Below are positions 33,035 to 42,007 of a stretch of DNA of 64,000 nt, one piece after another. Made by a program: the position numbers and the translations under genes. Below the pieces are notes generated by a model. It searched no databases. It had not been told where the DNA came from and was given only the letters and a program-made list of their open reading frames with translations. Position 1 is the stretch's first letter, and each line of letters starts with the position of its first letter. The stretch comes from Massilia phyllostachyos (GTDB taxonomy: Bacteria; Pseudomonadota; Gammaproteobacteria; Burkholderiales; Burkholderiaceae_D): contig NZ_JAJNOC010000007.1 in NCBI RefSeq assembly GCF_021044825.1, forward strand, positions 186,001 to 250,000, in the 5' to 3' direction.

Positions 33035-33471
33035 AGATGGCCAGCATGCCGATTGCGGTGATCATGCAGCGCCGCGCCGTCCAGCACATCTGGGCGGACG
33101 AAAGCTGGGCCGCGGTGGGCGTGGTGCCCGACCGCGGCGAACTGCCGCGCCTGCAGGTGCTGAGCGCAAGCCCGGAGCGCGACTACTACCTCGTCTCCGG
33201 CCTCGAACTCGAACTCTGGACCGACGAGAACGACGGCTACTACGAGAACGTCATGGCGCCGGAGTCGAAGATCTTCGTGCTGTGGCGCATGGAGGAGGGC
33301 CGGGCGATGCCGGTGCGGGCCTCGGCCAGCTACGTCGAGGGCACCCGCATGTTCGACTCGGGCGAGCAGGCCGACGGCGTGACCATGCCGGCCGAGATCT
33401 ATGCCTGGGTGGCCGGCTACCTGCGCGAGCACTATCAACCCAAGCCGCGGCGCGGACGCCAGCACGGATGA
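33031..33471 (+). CDS. DUF3305 protein
   Basis: 146 residues from ATG 33031 (overlap ATGA). Sequence blocks PIAVIMQRRAVQHIWADESWAAVGVVPD and YLVSGLELELWTDENDGYYENVMAPESKIFVLWR correspond to DUF3305, a family that travels with formate dehydrogenase and DUF3306 in alpha- and betaproteobacteria. It is predicted cytoplasmic and rich in Trp and acidic residues. An assembly or maturation role for the enzyme is an inference from gene neighbourhood; no biochemical function is known to me. Confidence 0.8.
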   Translation: MKMASMPIAVIMQRRAVQHIWADESWAAVGVVPDRGELPRLQVLSASPERDYYLVSGLELELWTDENDGYYENVMAPESKIFVLWRMEEGRAMPVRASASYVEGTRMFDSGEQADGVTMPAEIYAWVAGYLREHYQPKPRRGRQHG

Positions 33472-33481
33472 AGGGAGCCTG

Positions 33482-33961
33482 ATGTCGGACGAAGGATTCT
33501 TCCGGCGTTGGTCGCGCCTGAAGGCGCGCGGCGAGACCCTGGAAGCGCCACCGGCGCCGCCGGCGCCTCCGGTGATGCCGCCACCCCTGCCCGTGGCGCC
33601 GGCGCCCGGTGAGCCGGAAGCCCCGGCGCGTCCGCTGCCGACCCTCGAGGACGCCGCGCGCCTGACCCCGGACGCCGACTTTTCCTCCTTCGTCGCGAAG
33701 GACGTCGACAAGTCGGTGCAGCGCCTGGCCCTGAAAAAACTGTTCGCCGACCCGCACTTCAACGTGGTCGACGGACTCGATATGTATATGAGCGACTACA
33801 ACAAGGCCTCGCCGCTCGCCCCCGCCATGCTGGCCTCGCTCCAGCATGCGCCGGGCCTGCTGGCCCGGCTGCTGGGCGACCGGCAGGAGGCCGACAAAGA
33901 AGAAGAGGGCGCGCCGGGCGACGGCGACGGACCCTCGACCATCCAGCAAGGGACCCCATGA
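33482..33961 (+). CDS. DUF3306 protein
   Basis: 159 residues from ATG 33482, ten bases after the DUF3305 stop. It opens with FFRRWSRLK, the typical DUF3306 start, has a Pro/Ala-rich linker, then the conserved DADFSSFVAKDVDKSVQRLALKKLFADPHFNVVDGLDMYMSDY block, and an acidic C-terminus. DUF3306 pairs with DUF3305 in formate dehydrogenase clusters; function not known. Its stop overlaps the next start by four bases. Confidence 0.8.
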   Translation: MSDEGFFRRWSRLKARGETLEAPPAPPAPPVMPPPLPVAPAPGEPEAPARPLPTLEDAARLTPDADFSSFVAKDVDKSVQRLALKKLFADPHFNVVDGLDMYMSDYNKASPLAPAMLASLQHAPGLLARLLGDRQEADKEEEGAPGDGDGPSTIQQGTP

Positions 33962-35625
33962 ACATCCGCTTCACCGAACACCCGCCGATCGACCCTGTCC
34001 AGGAAAGCCGCAACCTCGATGCGCGCACGGCCGCCATCTCCGCCGCCGACGCGATTCCGGTGTTCGAGCCGGCCGTCACGGTCAATTACCAATCCTCCGG
34101 CCGCACCCTGGTGGTCGGCTCCGCCGTCCACGCGCTGCCCTGGGCCGACCGCCTGGCGGCCACGCTGCCGGTCACGGTGCTGCTGCTCGACCTGCAGGAC
34201 ACGATGCCGCTGCGGCCCTACCCGGTGCACGTGGCGCGCGTCGCCGCGGTGGCCGGCTGGCTGGGCGCGTTCGAGGCGCGCTGGCAGGCGCCGCTGCAGC
34301 CGGTCCAGCAGGGCCGCTTCGACCTGGTGCTGGACCTCAGCCCCACGCGCCTGATCCCGAGCCACCAGCGCCCGCACGGCTACTACGCGCCGGGCTACGA
34401 CGAGGCCGCGCGCGCGCAGGCGGTGGAGAGCATGCTGGAGATGGTCGGCGACTTCGAAAAGCCGAAGTACTTCTCGTACAAGGAGCGTACCTGCGCCCAC
34501 GGCCGCAATGGCCAGAAGGGCTGCAGCGCCTGCATCGACATCTGCTCGGCCCAGGCGATCCAGGACGACGGCGAGCGCATCAAGGTCAGCCCCTACCTGT
34601 GCGCCGGCTGCGGCGCCTGCTCGACGGTCTGCCCGACCGGCGCGATCAGCTACGCCTTCCCGCCGGCGCAGCTGACCGGCAAGCGCATCCAGGCCGCGCT
34701 GCGCTCCTACCACGCGGCCGGCGGCAGCGAACCGGTGCTGCTGCTGCACGATCCCGAGCACGGCGCCGCGCTGCTGGCCCAGCTTGGTGAATCCATCCCG
34801 GGCCGCGTCATCCCGCTGGCCCTGCAGCACACGGCATCGACCGGCATCGACGTCTGGTTCGCGGCGATCGCCTACGGCGCGGCCGGCGTCGCCATCCTGA
34901 TGACCGGACACGAGGCGCCGCAGTACGTCGCCGCCCTCGACCAGCAGATGGCGATCGCCCAGACGGTGCTCGACGGCCTCGGCTACGACGGCCCGCACCT
35001 CCAGCTGCTGCGCGTGGAGGCGCCCGCGGAACTGGCCGTCGCCCTGCGCCATGCGCCGCGCGGTGCGACGCCGGCCGAGCCGGCCGTGTTCCACCTGGCG
35101 AACGACAAGCGCAACACCCTCGACTACGCGCTCGAGCACCTGCACCGGCATGCGCCGGCCCGGCCCGAGATCATTGCCTTGCCGCCGGGCGCCCCGTTCG
35201 GCGCCATCGAGGTAGACCGCAAGGCCTGCAGCCTGTGCATGTCCTGCGTCGGCGCCTGTCCGGCCGGCGCGCTGCAGGACGGCCAGGGCGCGCCGCTGCT
35301 GCGCTTCATCGAGAAGAACTGCGTCCAGTGCGGCCTGTGCGCCACCACCTGCCCGGAAAACGCCATCACTCTGCAGCCGCGCCTGTCCTTCCTGGAGAGC
35401 CGCAAGGGGCCGGTGGTGCTCAACGAGACCCAGCCCTTCCACTGCATCCGCTGCGACAAGCCCTTCGGCACCCTGCAGATGGTCGAGAACATGCTGGGCC
35501 GCCTCGGCTCCCACCCGGCTTTTGCCGGCCACCTCGACCGCCTGCGCATGTGCGGCGACTGCCGCGTCATCGACATGATGGAGCCGAAGGACGAGATGCG
35601 GATCACGCCCCTGAAACGTCTCTGA
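33958..35625 (+). CDS. Multi-cluster 4Fe-4S ferredoxin-type protein of the formate dehydrogenase operon
   Basis: 555 residues, cytoplasmic. The first 170 residues carry no cluster. Then come two bacterial ferredoxin motifs: CSACIDICSAQAI and CAGCGACSTVCPTG (about residues 184-225). Two more, CSLCMSCVGACPAG and CVQCGLCATTCPEN, fall at about 426-468, followed by a CIRC and a late CGDCR. Between the pairs, residues 260-400 look like a nucleotide- or HdrA/MvhD-like domain. Proteins of this kind end DUF3305/DUF3306 formate dehydrogenase clusters. An electron-delivery or cofactor-maturation role is inferred. Confidence 0.85.
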   Translation: MNIRFTEHPPIDPVQESRNLDARTAAISAADAIPVFEPAVTVNYQSSGRTLVVGSAVHALPWADRLAATLPVTVLLLDLQDTMPLRPYPVHVARVAAVAGWLGAFEARWQAPLQPVQQGRFDLVLDLSPTRLIPSHQRPHGYYAPGYDEAARAQAVESMLEMVGDFEKPKYFSYKERTCAHGRNGQKGCSACIDICSAQAIQDDGERIKVSPYLCAGCGACSTVCPTGAISYAFPPAQLTGKRIQAALRSYHAAGGSEPVLLLHDPEHGAALLAQLGESIPGRVIPLALQHTASTGIDVWFAAIAYGAAGVAILMTGHEAPQYVAALDQQMAIAQTVLDGLGYDGPHLQLLRVEAPAELAVALRHAPRGATPAEPAVFHLANDKRNTLDYALEHLHRHAPARPEIIALPPGAPFGAIEVDRKACSLCMSCVGACPAGALQDGQGAPLLRFIEKNCVQCGLCATTCPENAITLQPRLSFLESRKGPVVLNETQPFHCIRCDKPFGTLQMVENMLGRLGSHPAFAGHLDRLRMCGDCRVIDMMEPKDEMRITPLKRL

Positions 35626-35714
35626 CTTCCGGCCGGCCCGGTTGCGCCGGGCGCCGCGTAAATCATGGCAAAATGGCCGGCAGCAGCCATGCCAACAAGC
35701 GACCAGGAGACACC

Positions 35715-37397
35715 ATGACGCCGACCCAGCGCTTCCTTCACGCGCGCGACTTCCTGCTGCAGCACCGCCTCGACTACGACACCGCCTGGCGCGATTACCA
35801 GCCGCCCCGGTTCGACGCCTTCAACTGGGCGCTCGACTATTTCGACCCCATGGCGAAGGACAACCACGCCCCCGCGCTGTGGGTGGTCGAGGAAGACGGT
35901 TCCGAACAGAAGATCTCCTTCGCCGACATGGCCGCGCGCTCCTGCCAGGTGGCCGAGTACCTGCGCCTGTGCGGCGTGAACCGCGGCGACCGCGTGCTCC
36001 TGATGCTGCCCAACCGGGTCGAGCTGTGGGAGATCATGCTGGCCGGGATCAAGCTCGGCGCCGTGCTGGTGCCGACCACGATGCTGGTCTCGGGCGACGA
36101 CCTGCAGGACCGCCTGGAGCGCGGCCGCGTGAAGCACGTGATCACGCTGGCCTCGGAAAGCCAGAAATTCGAGACCATGCAGGGCAGCTTCACCCGCATC
36201 GCCGTCGGCGGCAAGCCAAACGGCTGGCGCGCTTTCGATGATTGCCGCGACGTGCTGTCGGTGTTCGTGCCTGAAGGCGAGACCCGCGCCACCGACCCGC
36301 TGCTGCTCTACTTCACCTCGGGCACCACGGCCAAGCCGAAGCTGGTGCTGCACAGCCACCAGAGCTACCCGGTCGGCCACCTGTCGACCATGTACTGGAT
36401 CGGCCTGCGTCCCGGCGACGTCCACTGGAACATCTCCTCGCCCGGCTGGGCCAAGCACGCCTGGAGCTGCTTCTTCGCGCCGTGGAACGCGGGCGCCACC
36501 ATCTTCGTCTACAACTACGAGCGTTTCTCGAGCAGGGCGGCGCTGGACACCGTGGTGCGCTGCGGCGTCACCTCGCTGTGCGCGCCGCCGACCGTGTGGC
36601 GCATGATGATCCAGGAAGACCTCGCGGCTTGGCAGCCGCCGCTGCGCGAACTGGTCGGGGCGGGGGAGCCGCTGAATCCCGAAGTCATCGAGCAGGTCGA
36701 GCGGGCCTGGGGCATCCGCATCCGCGACGGCTACGGCCAGTCCGAGACCACGGCGCAGATCGGCAACCCGCCTGGCCAATTGGTGAAACCCGGTTCGATG
36801 GGCCGCCCGCTGCCGGGCTACCGTGTGGCCCTGCTCGACATCGACGACCAGCCGGCGGGCGAGGGCGAGATATCCCTGGACCTCGCGCCTGCGCCGCTGG
36901 GCTTGATGCTGTGCTACGAGGGCGACGAGGAGAAGACCGCCGCCGTCATGCGCGCCGGCCACTACCACACCGGCGACACCGCCACGGTCGACGCGGACGG
37001 CTACTACTTCTACGTCGGCCGCAACGACGACGTGTTCAAGTCCTCGGACTACCGCATCAGCCCCTTCGAGCTCGAGAGCGTGCTGATCGAGCACGAGGAC
37101 GTGCTGGAGGCGGCGATCGTGCCGAGCCCCGACCCGCTGCGGCTGTCGGTGCCGAAGGCCTTCATCACGCTGCGCCAGGGCGTCCCGCCTTCGCGCGAAG
37201 TGGCGGCGTCGATCCTCGCCTTTGCGCGCGACAGGCTGGCGCCCTACAAACGGATCCGGCGCATCGCCTTCCGCGAACTGCCCAAGACCATCTCGGGCAA
37301 GATCCGCCGGGTCGAATTGCGTCGTGAAGAAGCGGGGCGGGGCCAGTCGGATGCGCCCGAGGGTGTCGAGTATCGCGAAGAGGACTTCAACGCTTGA
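35715..37397 (+). CDS. Acyl-CoA synthetase (AMP-forming, medium-chain/benzoate-type)
   Basis: 560 residues of the ANL superfamily; it would adenylate a carboxylic acid and form its CoA thioester. ATG 35715 follows CAGGAGA, and the open frame further upstream is a shadow of the ferredoxin gene. Motifs: LLYFTSGTTAKPKLVLHSH (P-loop), GYGQSETT (A5), YHTGDTATVDADGYYFYVGRNDDVFKSSDYRISPFELE, and KTISGKIRR with the C-terminal catalytic lysine. The whole resembles the ACSM or 2-aminobenzoate-CoA ligase side of the family; substrate unknown. It might supply the CoA ester for the monooxygenase at 49197, which has no ligase beside it. Confidence 0.85.
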   Translation: MTPTQRFLHARDFLLQHRLDYDTAWRDYQPPRFDAFNWALDYFDPMAKDNHAPALWVVEEDGSEQKISFADMAARSCQVAEYLRLCGVNRGDRVLLMLPNRVELWEIMLAGIKLGAVLVPTTMLVSGDDLQDRLERGRVKHVITLASESQKFETMQGSFTRIAVGGKPNGWRAFDDCRDVLSVFVPEGETRATDPLLLYFTSGTTAKPKLVLHSHQSYPVGHLSTMYWIGLRPGDVHWNISSPGWAKHAWSCFFAPWNAGATIFVYNYERFSSRAALDTVVRCGVTSLCAPPTVWRMMIQEDLAAWQPPLRELVGAGEPLNPEVIEQVERAWGIRIRDGYGQSETTAQIGNPPGQLVKPGSMGRPLPGYRVALLDIDDQPAGEGEISLDLAPAPLGLMLCYEGDEEKTAAVMRAGHYHTGDTATVDADGYYFYVGRNDDVFKSSDYRISPFELESVLIEHEDVLEAAIVPSPDPLRLSVPKAFITLRQGVPPSREVAASILAFARDRLAPYKRIRRIAFRELPKTISGKIRRVELRREEAGRGQSDAPEGVEYREEDFNA

Positions 37398-37488
37398 AGG
37401 CTGCTGCGCGGACGTGCGGCATGGCGCGCACGTTCCGTTGCATAATAGTCATCGACCTCAACCCCCCCCTTCTTCACCACTTCCATCG

Positions 37489-38001
37489 ATGACCACCACC
37501 CGTCCATCCAGCCCTGGCGCAGCCACTAAAGACGCCGCCTATGAAGTCCGGAAGTCTCCCGTCCACGGCAACGGCGTGTTCGCGCTGCGGCCGATCGGCG
37601 CGGGCGAGCGGATCATCGAGTACCGCGGCGAACGCATCACCTGGGACGAGGCCACCGAGCGCGCGGCGCAGGCCGGCGGCCCGATCAACCACACCTTCTA
37701 CTTCACGCTGGCCGACGGCCGCGTGATCGACGGCGGCAGCCGCGGCAACGCGGCGCGCTGGATCAACCATGCCTGCTCGCCCAACTGCGAAGCCTTCGAG
37801 GACGAGGGCAAGGTCTACATCCACGCGATGCGCGACATCGAGCCCGGCGAGGAACTGAACTACAATTACGCCCTCATCTACGACGAGCGCCACACGCCGG
37901 TCCTGAAAAAGCTGTTCGCCTGCCGCTGCGGCACCCCCGGCTGCACCGGCACCATGCTGGCGCCGAAGAAGAAGAGCAAGAAGAAAGACACCACAACCTG
38001 A
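37489..38001 (+). CDS. SET-domain protein-lysine methyltransferase
   Basis: 170 residues from ATG 37489. Nearly all of it is one SET domain: VRKSPVHGNGVFALRPIGAGERIIEYRGE, NAARWINHACSPNCEAF (the NHxCxPN SAM and active-site block), EPGEELNYNYALIYDE, and the post-SET zinc motif CRCGTPGCTGTM. The C-terminus is a lysine cluster. Such small SET proteins occur in several bacteria and methylate lysines; targets here are unknown. An eight-C run occurs 20-odd bases upstream. pncB follows nine bases later. Confidence 0.9.
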   Translation: MTTTRPSSPGAATKDAAYEVRKSPVHGNGVFALRPIGAGERIIEYRGERITWDEATERAAQAGGPINHTFYFTLADGRVIDGGSRGNAARWINHACSPNCEAFEDEGKVYIHAMRDIEPGEELNYNYALIYDERHTPVLKKLFACRCGTPGCTGTMLAPKKKSKKKDTTT

Positions 38002-38010
38002 AGGAACAGC

Positions 38011-39201
38011 ATGAAGCCCGTCGTCCGCAGCCTCCTGGAAACCGACCTGTACAAGTTCACCATGTGGCAGGCGCTGATGCACACCCACCCGGGTGCGAAC
38101 GGCGAATACGATTTCCGCTGCCGCAACGAGCCGGCCTATCCGCTGGCCGAGCTGAAGGACGACGTCGAGCGCGAGCTCGATCACCTGTGCTCCCTGATGT
38201 TCAGCGAGGAAGAGGTCGAGTACTTGCGCGGCCTGCGCTTCATCAAGAGCGACTTCGCCGACTTCCTTACGCTGTTCCGCTTCCAGCGCAAGTTCATCCA
38301 GGTCTCCACCGACGGCCCGCACCTGCGCATCCACGCTTCCGGCCCGCTGGTGCACGTGATGGGCTTCGAGATCTTCGTGCTCTACATCGTCAACGAGCTG
38401 TACTTCCGCCGCTTCGACCAGGACGCTGCGATTGTCGAGGCGCGGGTGCGCCTGAACCAGAAGATCGAAGAGCTGCGGGCGTTCGATGAGGAGCCCAAGC
38501 GCGCCACGCCCTTCGAGTTCTTCGACTTCGGCGTGCGCCGGCGCTTCTCGGGCGAATGGCACGACGAGGTGGTGGCGACCCTGGCGCGCGAGCTGCCGCA
38601 GTTCTTCAAGGGCACCTCGAACGTCTACCTGGCGAAGAAATACAACCTGGTGCCGATCGGGACCATGGCCCACGAATACCTGCAGGCCTACCAGGCCTTC
38701 GGCGTGCGCCTGGTCGACTTCCAGAAGGCGGCGCTGGAAGACTGGGTGCAGGAATACCGCGGCGACCTGGGCACGGCGCTCACCGACGTGGTCGGCATGA
38801 ACGCCTTCCTGAACGACTTCGACCTTTATTTCGCCAAGCTGTTCGACGGCCTGCGCCACGATTCGGGCGACCCGGTCGAGTGGGGCGAAAAGGCGCTGGC
38901 CCACTACGCGCGCCTGCGCATCGATCCGCGCACCAAGCGCCTGGTGTTCTCGGATGCGCTCACGGTGCCGAAGGCGCTGATGCTGTACCGCCACTTCGCC
39001 GACCGCACCACGCTGGGCTTCGGCATCGGCACCAAGCTGACCAACGACACGCCCTATCCGGCGCTGAACATCGTCATGAAGCTCACCCGCTGCAACGGGC
39101 AGCCGGTGGCCAAGCTGGCCGATACGGCGGGCAAGTCGATGTGTACCGACGAGACCTTCCTGGCCTATCTGCGCCAGGTCTTCAATCACCCCGGGGAGTA
39201 G
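38011..39201 (+). CDS. pncB: Nicotinate phosphoribosyltransferase
   Basis: 396 residues, the usual length. The enzyme joins nicotinate and PRPP to give nicotinate mononucleotide in the NAD salvage pathway. Conserved stretches: LLETDLYKFTMWQALMHTHP near the start, FDFGVRRRFSGEWHDEVV, GTSNVYLAKKYNLVPIGTMAHEYLQA with the active-site histidine, GLRHDSGDPVEWGEKAL and FGIGTKLTNDTPYPALNIVMKL. The stop TAG (39199-39201) touches a repeat that fills the space to the convergent chemotaxis gene. Confidence 0.96.
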   Translation: MKPVVRSLLETDLYKFTMWQALMHTHPGANGEYDFRCRNEPAYPLAELKDDVERELDHLCSLMFSEEEVEYLRGLRFIKSDFADFLTLFRFQRKFIQVSTDGPHLRIHASGPLVHVMGFEIFVLYIVNELYFRRFDQDAAIVEARVRLNQKIEELRAFDEEPKRATPFEFFDFGVRRRFSGEWHDEVVATLARELPQFFKGTSNVYLAKKYNLVPIGTMAHEYLQAYQAFGVRLVDFQKAALEDWVQEYRGDLGTALTDVVGMNAFLNDFDLYFAKLFDGLRHDSGDPVEWGEKALAHYARLRIDPRTKRLVFSDALTVPKALMLYRHFADRTTLGFGIGTKLTNDTPYPALNIVMKLTRCNGQPVAKLADTAGKSMCTDETFLAYLRQVFNHPGE

Positions 39202-39384
39202 CGTTCAACCGTCCCATGGACAGACGATACGTCTGCTCATACGGGATTTGAACGCGTGGGCGGAGGACCGCCCACCCTGCGAGTGTGTGAAAAATTCGTC
39301 TATGGCTGCGTTGCCTCGTCTCGCCGTACGAGTGTACTGTCTTCGACTCGGCGCCTTGCCATAGCCGTTTTTTCACACCCTCTA
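39199..39384 (-). repeat. Composite palindromic repeat, copy B
   Basis: Same two modules and order as copy A at 1608-1824, in the opposite orientation. The long module (39281-39384) has inverted ends GTGTGAAAAA (39285-39294) and TTTTTTCACAC (39368-39378). The short module (39199-39280) has GCGTTCAAC at one side and TTGAACGCGTGGGCGG to CCGCCCACCC at the other. It lies between convergent pncB and the chemotaxis gene: pncB's TAG touches one end and the chemotaxis gene's TAG (39382-39384, complement) is the start of the other. Confidence 0.85.
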
Positions 39385-40962
39385 CGCCAGCAAGCGGTAG
39401 CGGCTCTGCGCCGGCTCTTCCAGCTGGAAGGTATTCACCACCGCCGCCAGTTCCGCCGCCTGGGTCTGCAGCGACTGCGCGGCCGCCGCGGCTTCCTCGA
39501 CCAGGGCGGCGTTCTGGATCGTCATCTCGTCCAGCCGCGCCAGCGCGCCGTCGACGTGCTCGATGTCGCGCCGCTGGGCGCCGGTGGCTTCGCTGATGTG
39601 GCCCATGATCTCGGTGACGCGCTGCACGCCTTCGACCACCTTGCGGATGGTGCCGCCGGCCTGGCTCACCAGCGTGGCGCCGGCGTCGACCTTGCTGGCC
39701 GAATCCTCGATCAGCGCCTTGATTTCCTTGGCCGCCGCCGCCGAGCGCTGCGCCAGGTTGCGCACCTCGCTCGCGACCACGGCGAAGCCGCGCCCCTGTT
39801 CGCCGGCGCGCGCCGCTTCCACCGCCGCGTTCAAGGCCAGGATGTTGGTCTGGAAGGCGATGCCGTCGATGACGGCGATGATGTCGACGATCTTGTTCGA
39901 CGACGCGTGGATCTGCCCCATGGTGGTGACCACCGAATCGACCGCCGCGCCGCCCTGCACCGACACCAGCGAGGCGTCGTGCGCCAGCGCGCTGGCCTGG
40001 GCCGCGTAGTCGGCGTTCTGGCGCACCAGTTCGATCAGCTGCTTCATCGAGCCGGCCACCTGGGTCAGGGCCGCGGCCTGGGTCTCGGTGCGGCTCGACA
40101 GGTCGAGGTTGCCGGAGGCGATCTCGGACGAGGCCGAGGCGATCGCATCGGTCCCGCCGCGCACCTTGCCGACGATGCCGCTCAAGCCGTCGCGCATCGT
40201 GCTCATCGCGTGCAGCAGGCTGGCCGGGCCGGCCTTCGCGGTGTCGACCGGGTGATGCAGCTCGCCGCTGGCGATGGCGTGGGCCACGCTGGTCGCATAG
40301 GCCGGCTCGCCGCCGAGCTGCTTGAGCAGGCTGCGCACCAGCAGCAGGCCGACCGCGATGCACAGCAGCACCGACAGCACGCCCAGGCCCGTGATCCAGT
40401 AGCGCGCGGTGGCGGCCTGGCTTTCGGCGCCGTCGATCGCCGTGGCGGTGTGCGCCTGCAGGTCGCGCAGCAGGACGTCGATGTCGGCCACGATCCGGCG
40501 CCGCAGCGGACTGCATTCCTCGACCAGGAAGGCGCCGAAGCCATCCAGGTCGCCGCTGGCGCGGTAGGCGCGCGGGCGCTCCAGTTCCTTCGCCATCGTC
40601 AGCATCCCGCCGCGCACCTTGGCGTAGAGCGGGTTCTCGCGCAGCACCGGGTCGAGGCGGGCGAGGACGGCCAGGTAGTCGGCCTTCCTGGCGTCGACCA
40701 GGTCGAGTTCGCGGTTGGCGGCCGCCGGATCCTTGAAGATGTAGGCGTTGCGCGCCGCGATCCCGGTCTGGGCCAGCGCCTCGCGCGCCGCGTACAGCGG
40801 TTCGAGTTCGGCGTTGCGCACGCTGTCGGCGGTACGCAAGGCCTGGCCGATCAGGTTGACCTGGCTGATGGCGAATACCGCCAGCACCAGGGTGACCGCC
40901 AGGATCAGCGCAAACGCCGAATATAGCCGTGTTGCGATGCCCGAGATTCTGAAAACAGCCAT
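39382..40962 (-). CDS. Methyl-accepting chemotaxis protein (Tsr-like layout)
   Basis: 526 residues from ATG 40962, with GAGAG upstream; the frame to 41019 lacks a membrane start. One membrane helix near the N-terminus (RLYSAFALILAVTLVLAVFAIS), a four-helix-bundle periplasmic sensing part of about 150 residues, and a second helix (YWITGLGVLSVLLCIAVGLLLV) lead to HAMP and the signalling domain with QTNILALNAAVEAARAGE and the methylation helices. It tells the CheA kinase about an unknown ligand. The stop triplet lies in repeat copy B. Confidence 0.93.
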   Translation of the reverse strand: MAVFRISGIATRLYSAFALILAVTLVLAVFAISQVNLIGQALRTADSVRNAELEPLYAAREALAQTGIAARNAYIFKDPAAANRELDLVDARKADYLAVLARLDPVLRENPLYAKVRGGMLTMAKELERPRAYRASGDLDGFGAFLVEECSPLRRRIVADIDVLLRDLQAHTATAIDGAESQAATARYWITGLGVLSVLLCIAVGLLLVRSLLKQLGGEPAYATSVAHAIASGELHHPVDTAKAGPASLLHAMSTMRDGLSGIVGKVRGGTDAIASASSEIASGNLDLSSRTETQAAALTQVAGSMKQLIELVRQNADYAAQASALAHDASLVSVQGGAAVDSVVTTMGQIHASSNKIVDIIAVIDGIAFQTNILALNAAVEAARAGEQGRGFAVVASEVRNLAQRSAAAAKEIKALIEDSASKVDAGATLVSQAGGTIRKVVEGVQRVTEIMGHISEATGAQRRDIEHVDGALARLDEMTIQNAALVEEAAAAAQSLQTQAAELAAVVNTFQLEEPAQSRYRLLA

Positions 40963-41165
40963 TGTCTCTCTTCTCCGTGTTGTTGAACCGCTATTGACCT
41001 GCGGAACAGATTTGTGCAAATCGATTGTTTTTGCTTCTTTTTAATTTCTTTTTATCAATTTAAATTGACGAAAATGTGTATAGCAGAACATATTCGTTAA
41101 TACAAGCATTTTCGGTGAGAGATTTCGGCAAATCGGGTATACTACGTCAATAGATAGGACCCTAC
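40963..41165. promoter_or_regulatory. AT-rich divergent promoter region
   Basis: 203-base region between the chemotaxis receptor and the HTH-GAF gene, visibly much richer in A and T than its surroundings (runs such as TTTTTAATTTCTTTTTATC). A TATACT hexamer at 41138-41143 is 22 bases before the HTH-GAF start and is the likely -10; no convincing -35 is seen. GATTTTCGG-like repeats near 41108-41128 (TTTTCGG, ATTTCGG) are noted without interpretation. Confidence 0.5.
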
Positions 41166-41915
41166 ATGCAGAGCAAGATCATCGAAGAGGACCCCATCCT
41201 GACCACCAGCGCTGCGGCGCGGATGCTTGGTGTCGCGACCAGCACCGTCCAGTTATGGATGGAAAGCGGCGCCATTCCTTCGTGGAAGACGCCCGGTGGA
41301 CACCGCCGTACACGCCAGAGCACTATCGAGGCGATGCTTCATCGCGCCGGTCCTTTATCCGGATCATTGTCTGGTGAGACAACACCCCCGGTATTGACCG
41401 ATCCCGAGTTCGTGCTGGCCGGTGACGAAACGTGGCCTGGATCCCACGAAGAGGCGCGCCGCCTGGCCGCCGTGGCCGCCACCGGCCTGGTCGACACCCC
41501 GCCCGAAGAACGCTTCAACCGCATCGTGCGCCTGGCCGCCACCGTGACCGGCTCGCCGATCGCGCTGGTGTCGCTGTTGACGGCGCGCCGCCAGTGGTTC
41601 AAGGCGCGGGTCGGCCTGGGGCCGCAGGAAACCCCGCGCGAATGGGCCTTCTGCTCGCACGCGATCCTGCAGGACGCGCCCTTCATGGTCGAAGACGCCT
41701 CCACCGACGAACGCTTCCGCGACAATCCGCTGGTGCTGGCCGAGCCCCACATCCGCTTCTACGCCGGCGTGCCGCTGCGCGACCGCAGCGGGATGCCGAT
41801 GGGGACCCTGTGCGTGATCGACCGCGAGCCGCGCCGCCTGCGCAGCACCGAGCTGCAGGCCCTGTGCGACCTGGCCGACATCGCCTCGTCCGAGATCCAG
41901 GCCAAGAAGGACTGA
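41166..41915 (+). CDS. HTH (excisionase/MerR-like) and GAF-domain regulator
   Basis: 249 residues. Residues 10-60 form a MerR/excisionase-type winged helix: TTSAAARMLGVATSTVQLWMESGAIPSWKTPGGHRR, with the GGHRR end typical of BldC-like DNA-binding domains. Residues 90-249 form a GAF domain: VDTPPEERFNRIVRLAATVTGSPIALVSLL, WAFCSHAILQDAPFMVEDAS, FYAGVPLRDRSGMPMGTLCVID. The two together suggest a transcription factor that senses a small molecule or redox state. The GAF domain has C in FCSHAI and in TLCVID. It is divergent from the chemotaxis receptor gene. Confidence 0.85.
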   Translation: MQSKIIEEDPILTTSAAARMLGVATSTVQLWMESGAIPSWKTPGGHRRTRQSTIEAMLHRAGPLSGSLSGETTPPVLTDPEFVLAGDETWPGSHEEARRLAAVAATGLVDTPPEERFNRIVRLAATVTGSPIALVSLLTARRQWFKARVGLGPQETPREWAFCSHAILQDAPFMVEDASTDERFRDNPLVLAEPHIRFYAGVPLRDRSGMPMGTLCVIDREPRRLRSTELQALCDLADIASSEIQAKKD

Positions 41916-42007
41916 GTCCCTGTAAAAGTGACAAAGCGCGCAACTCGCGCGCGTCCATTCGCGCTATCATCCGGTCCTGGTCAACCATGCACCGCACCGG
42001 AGAACCC

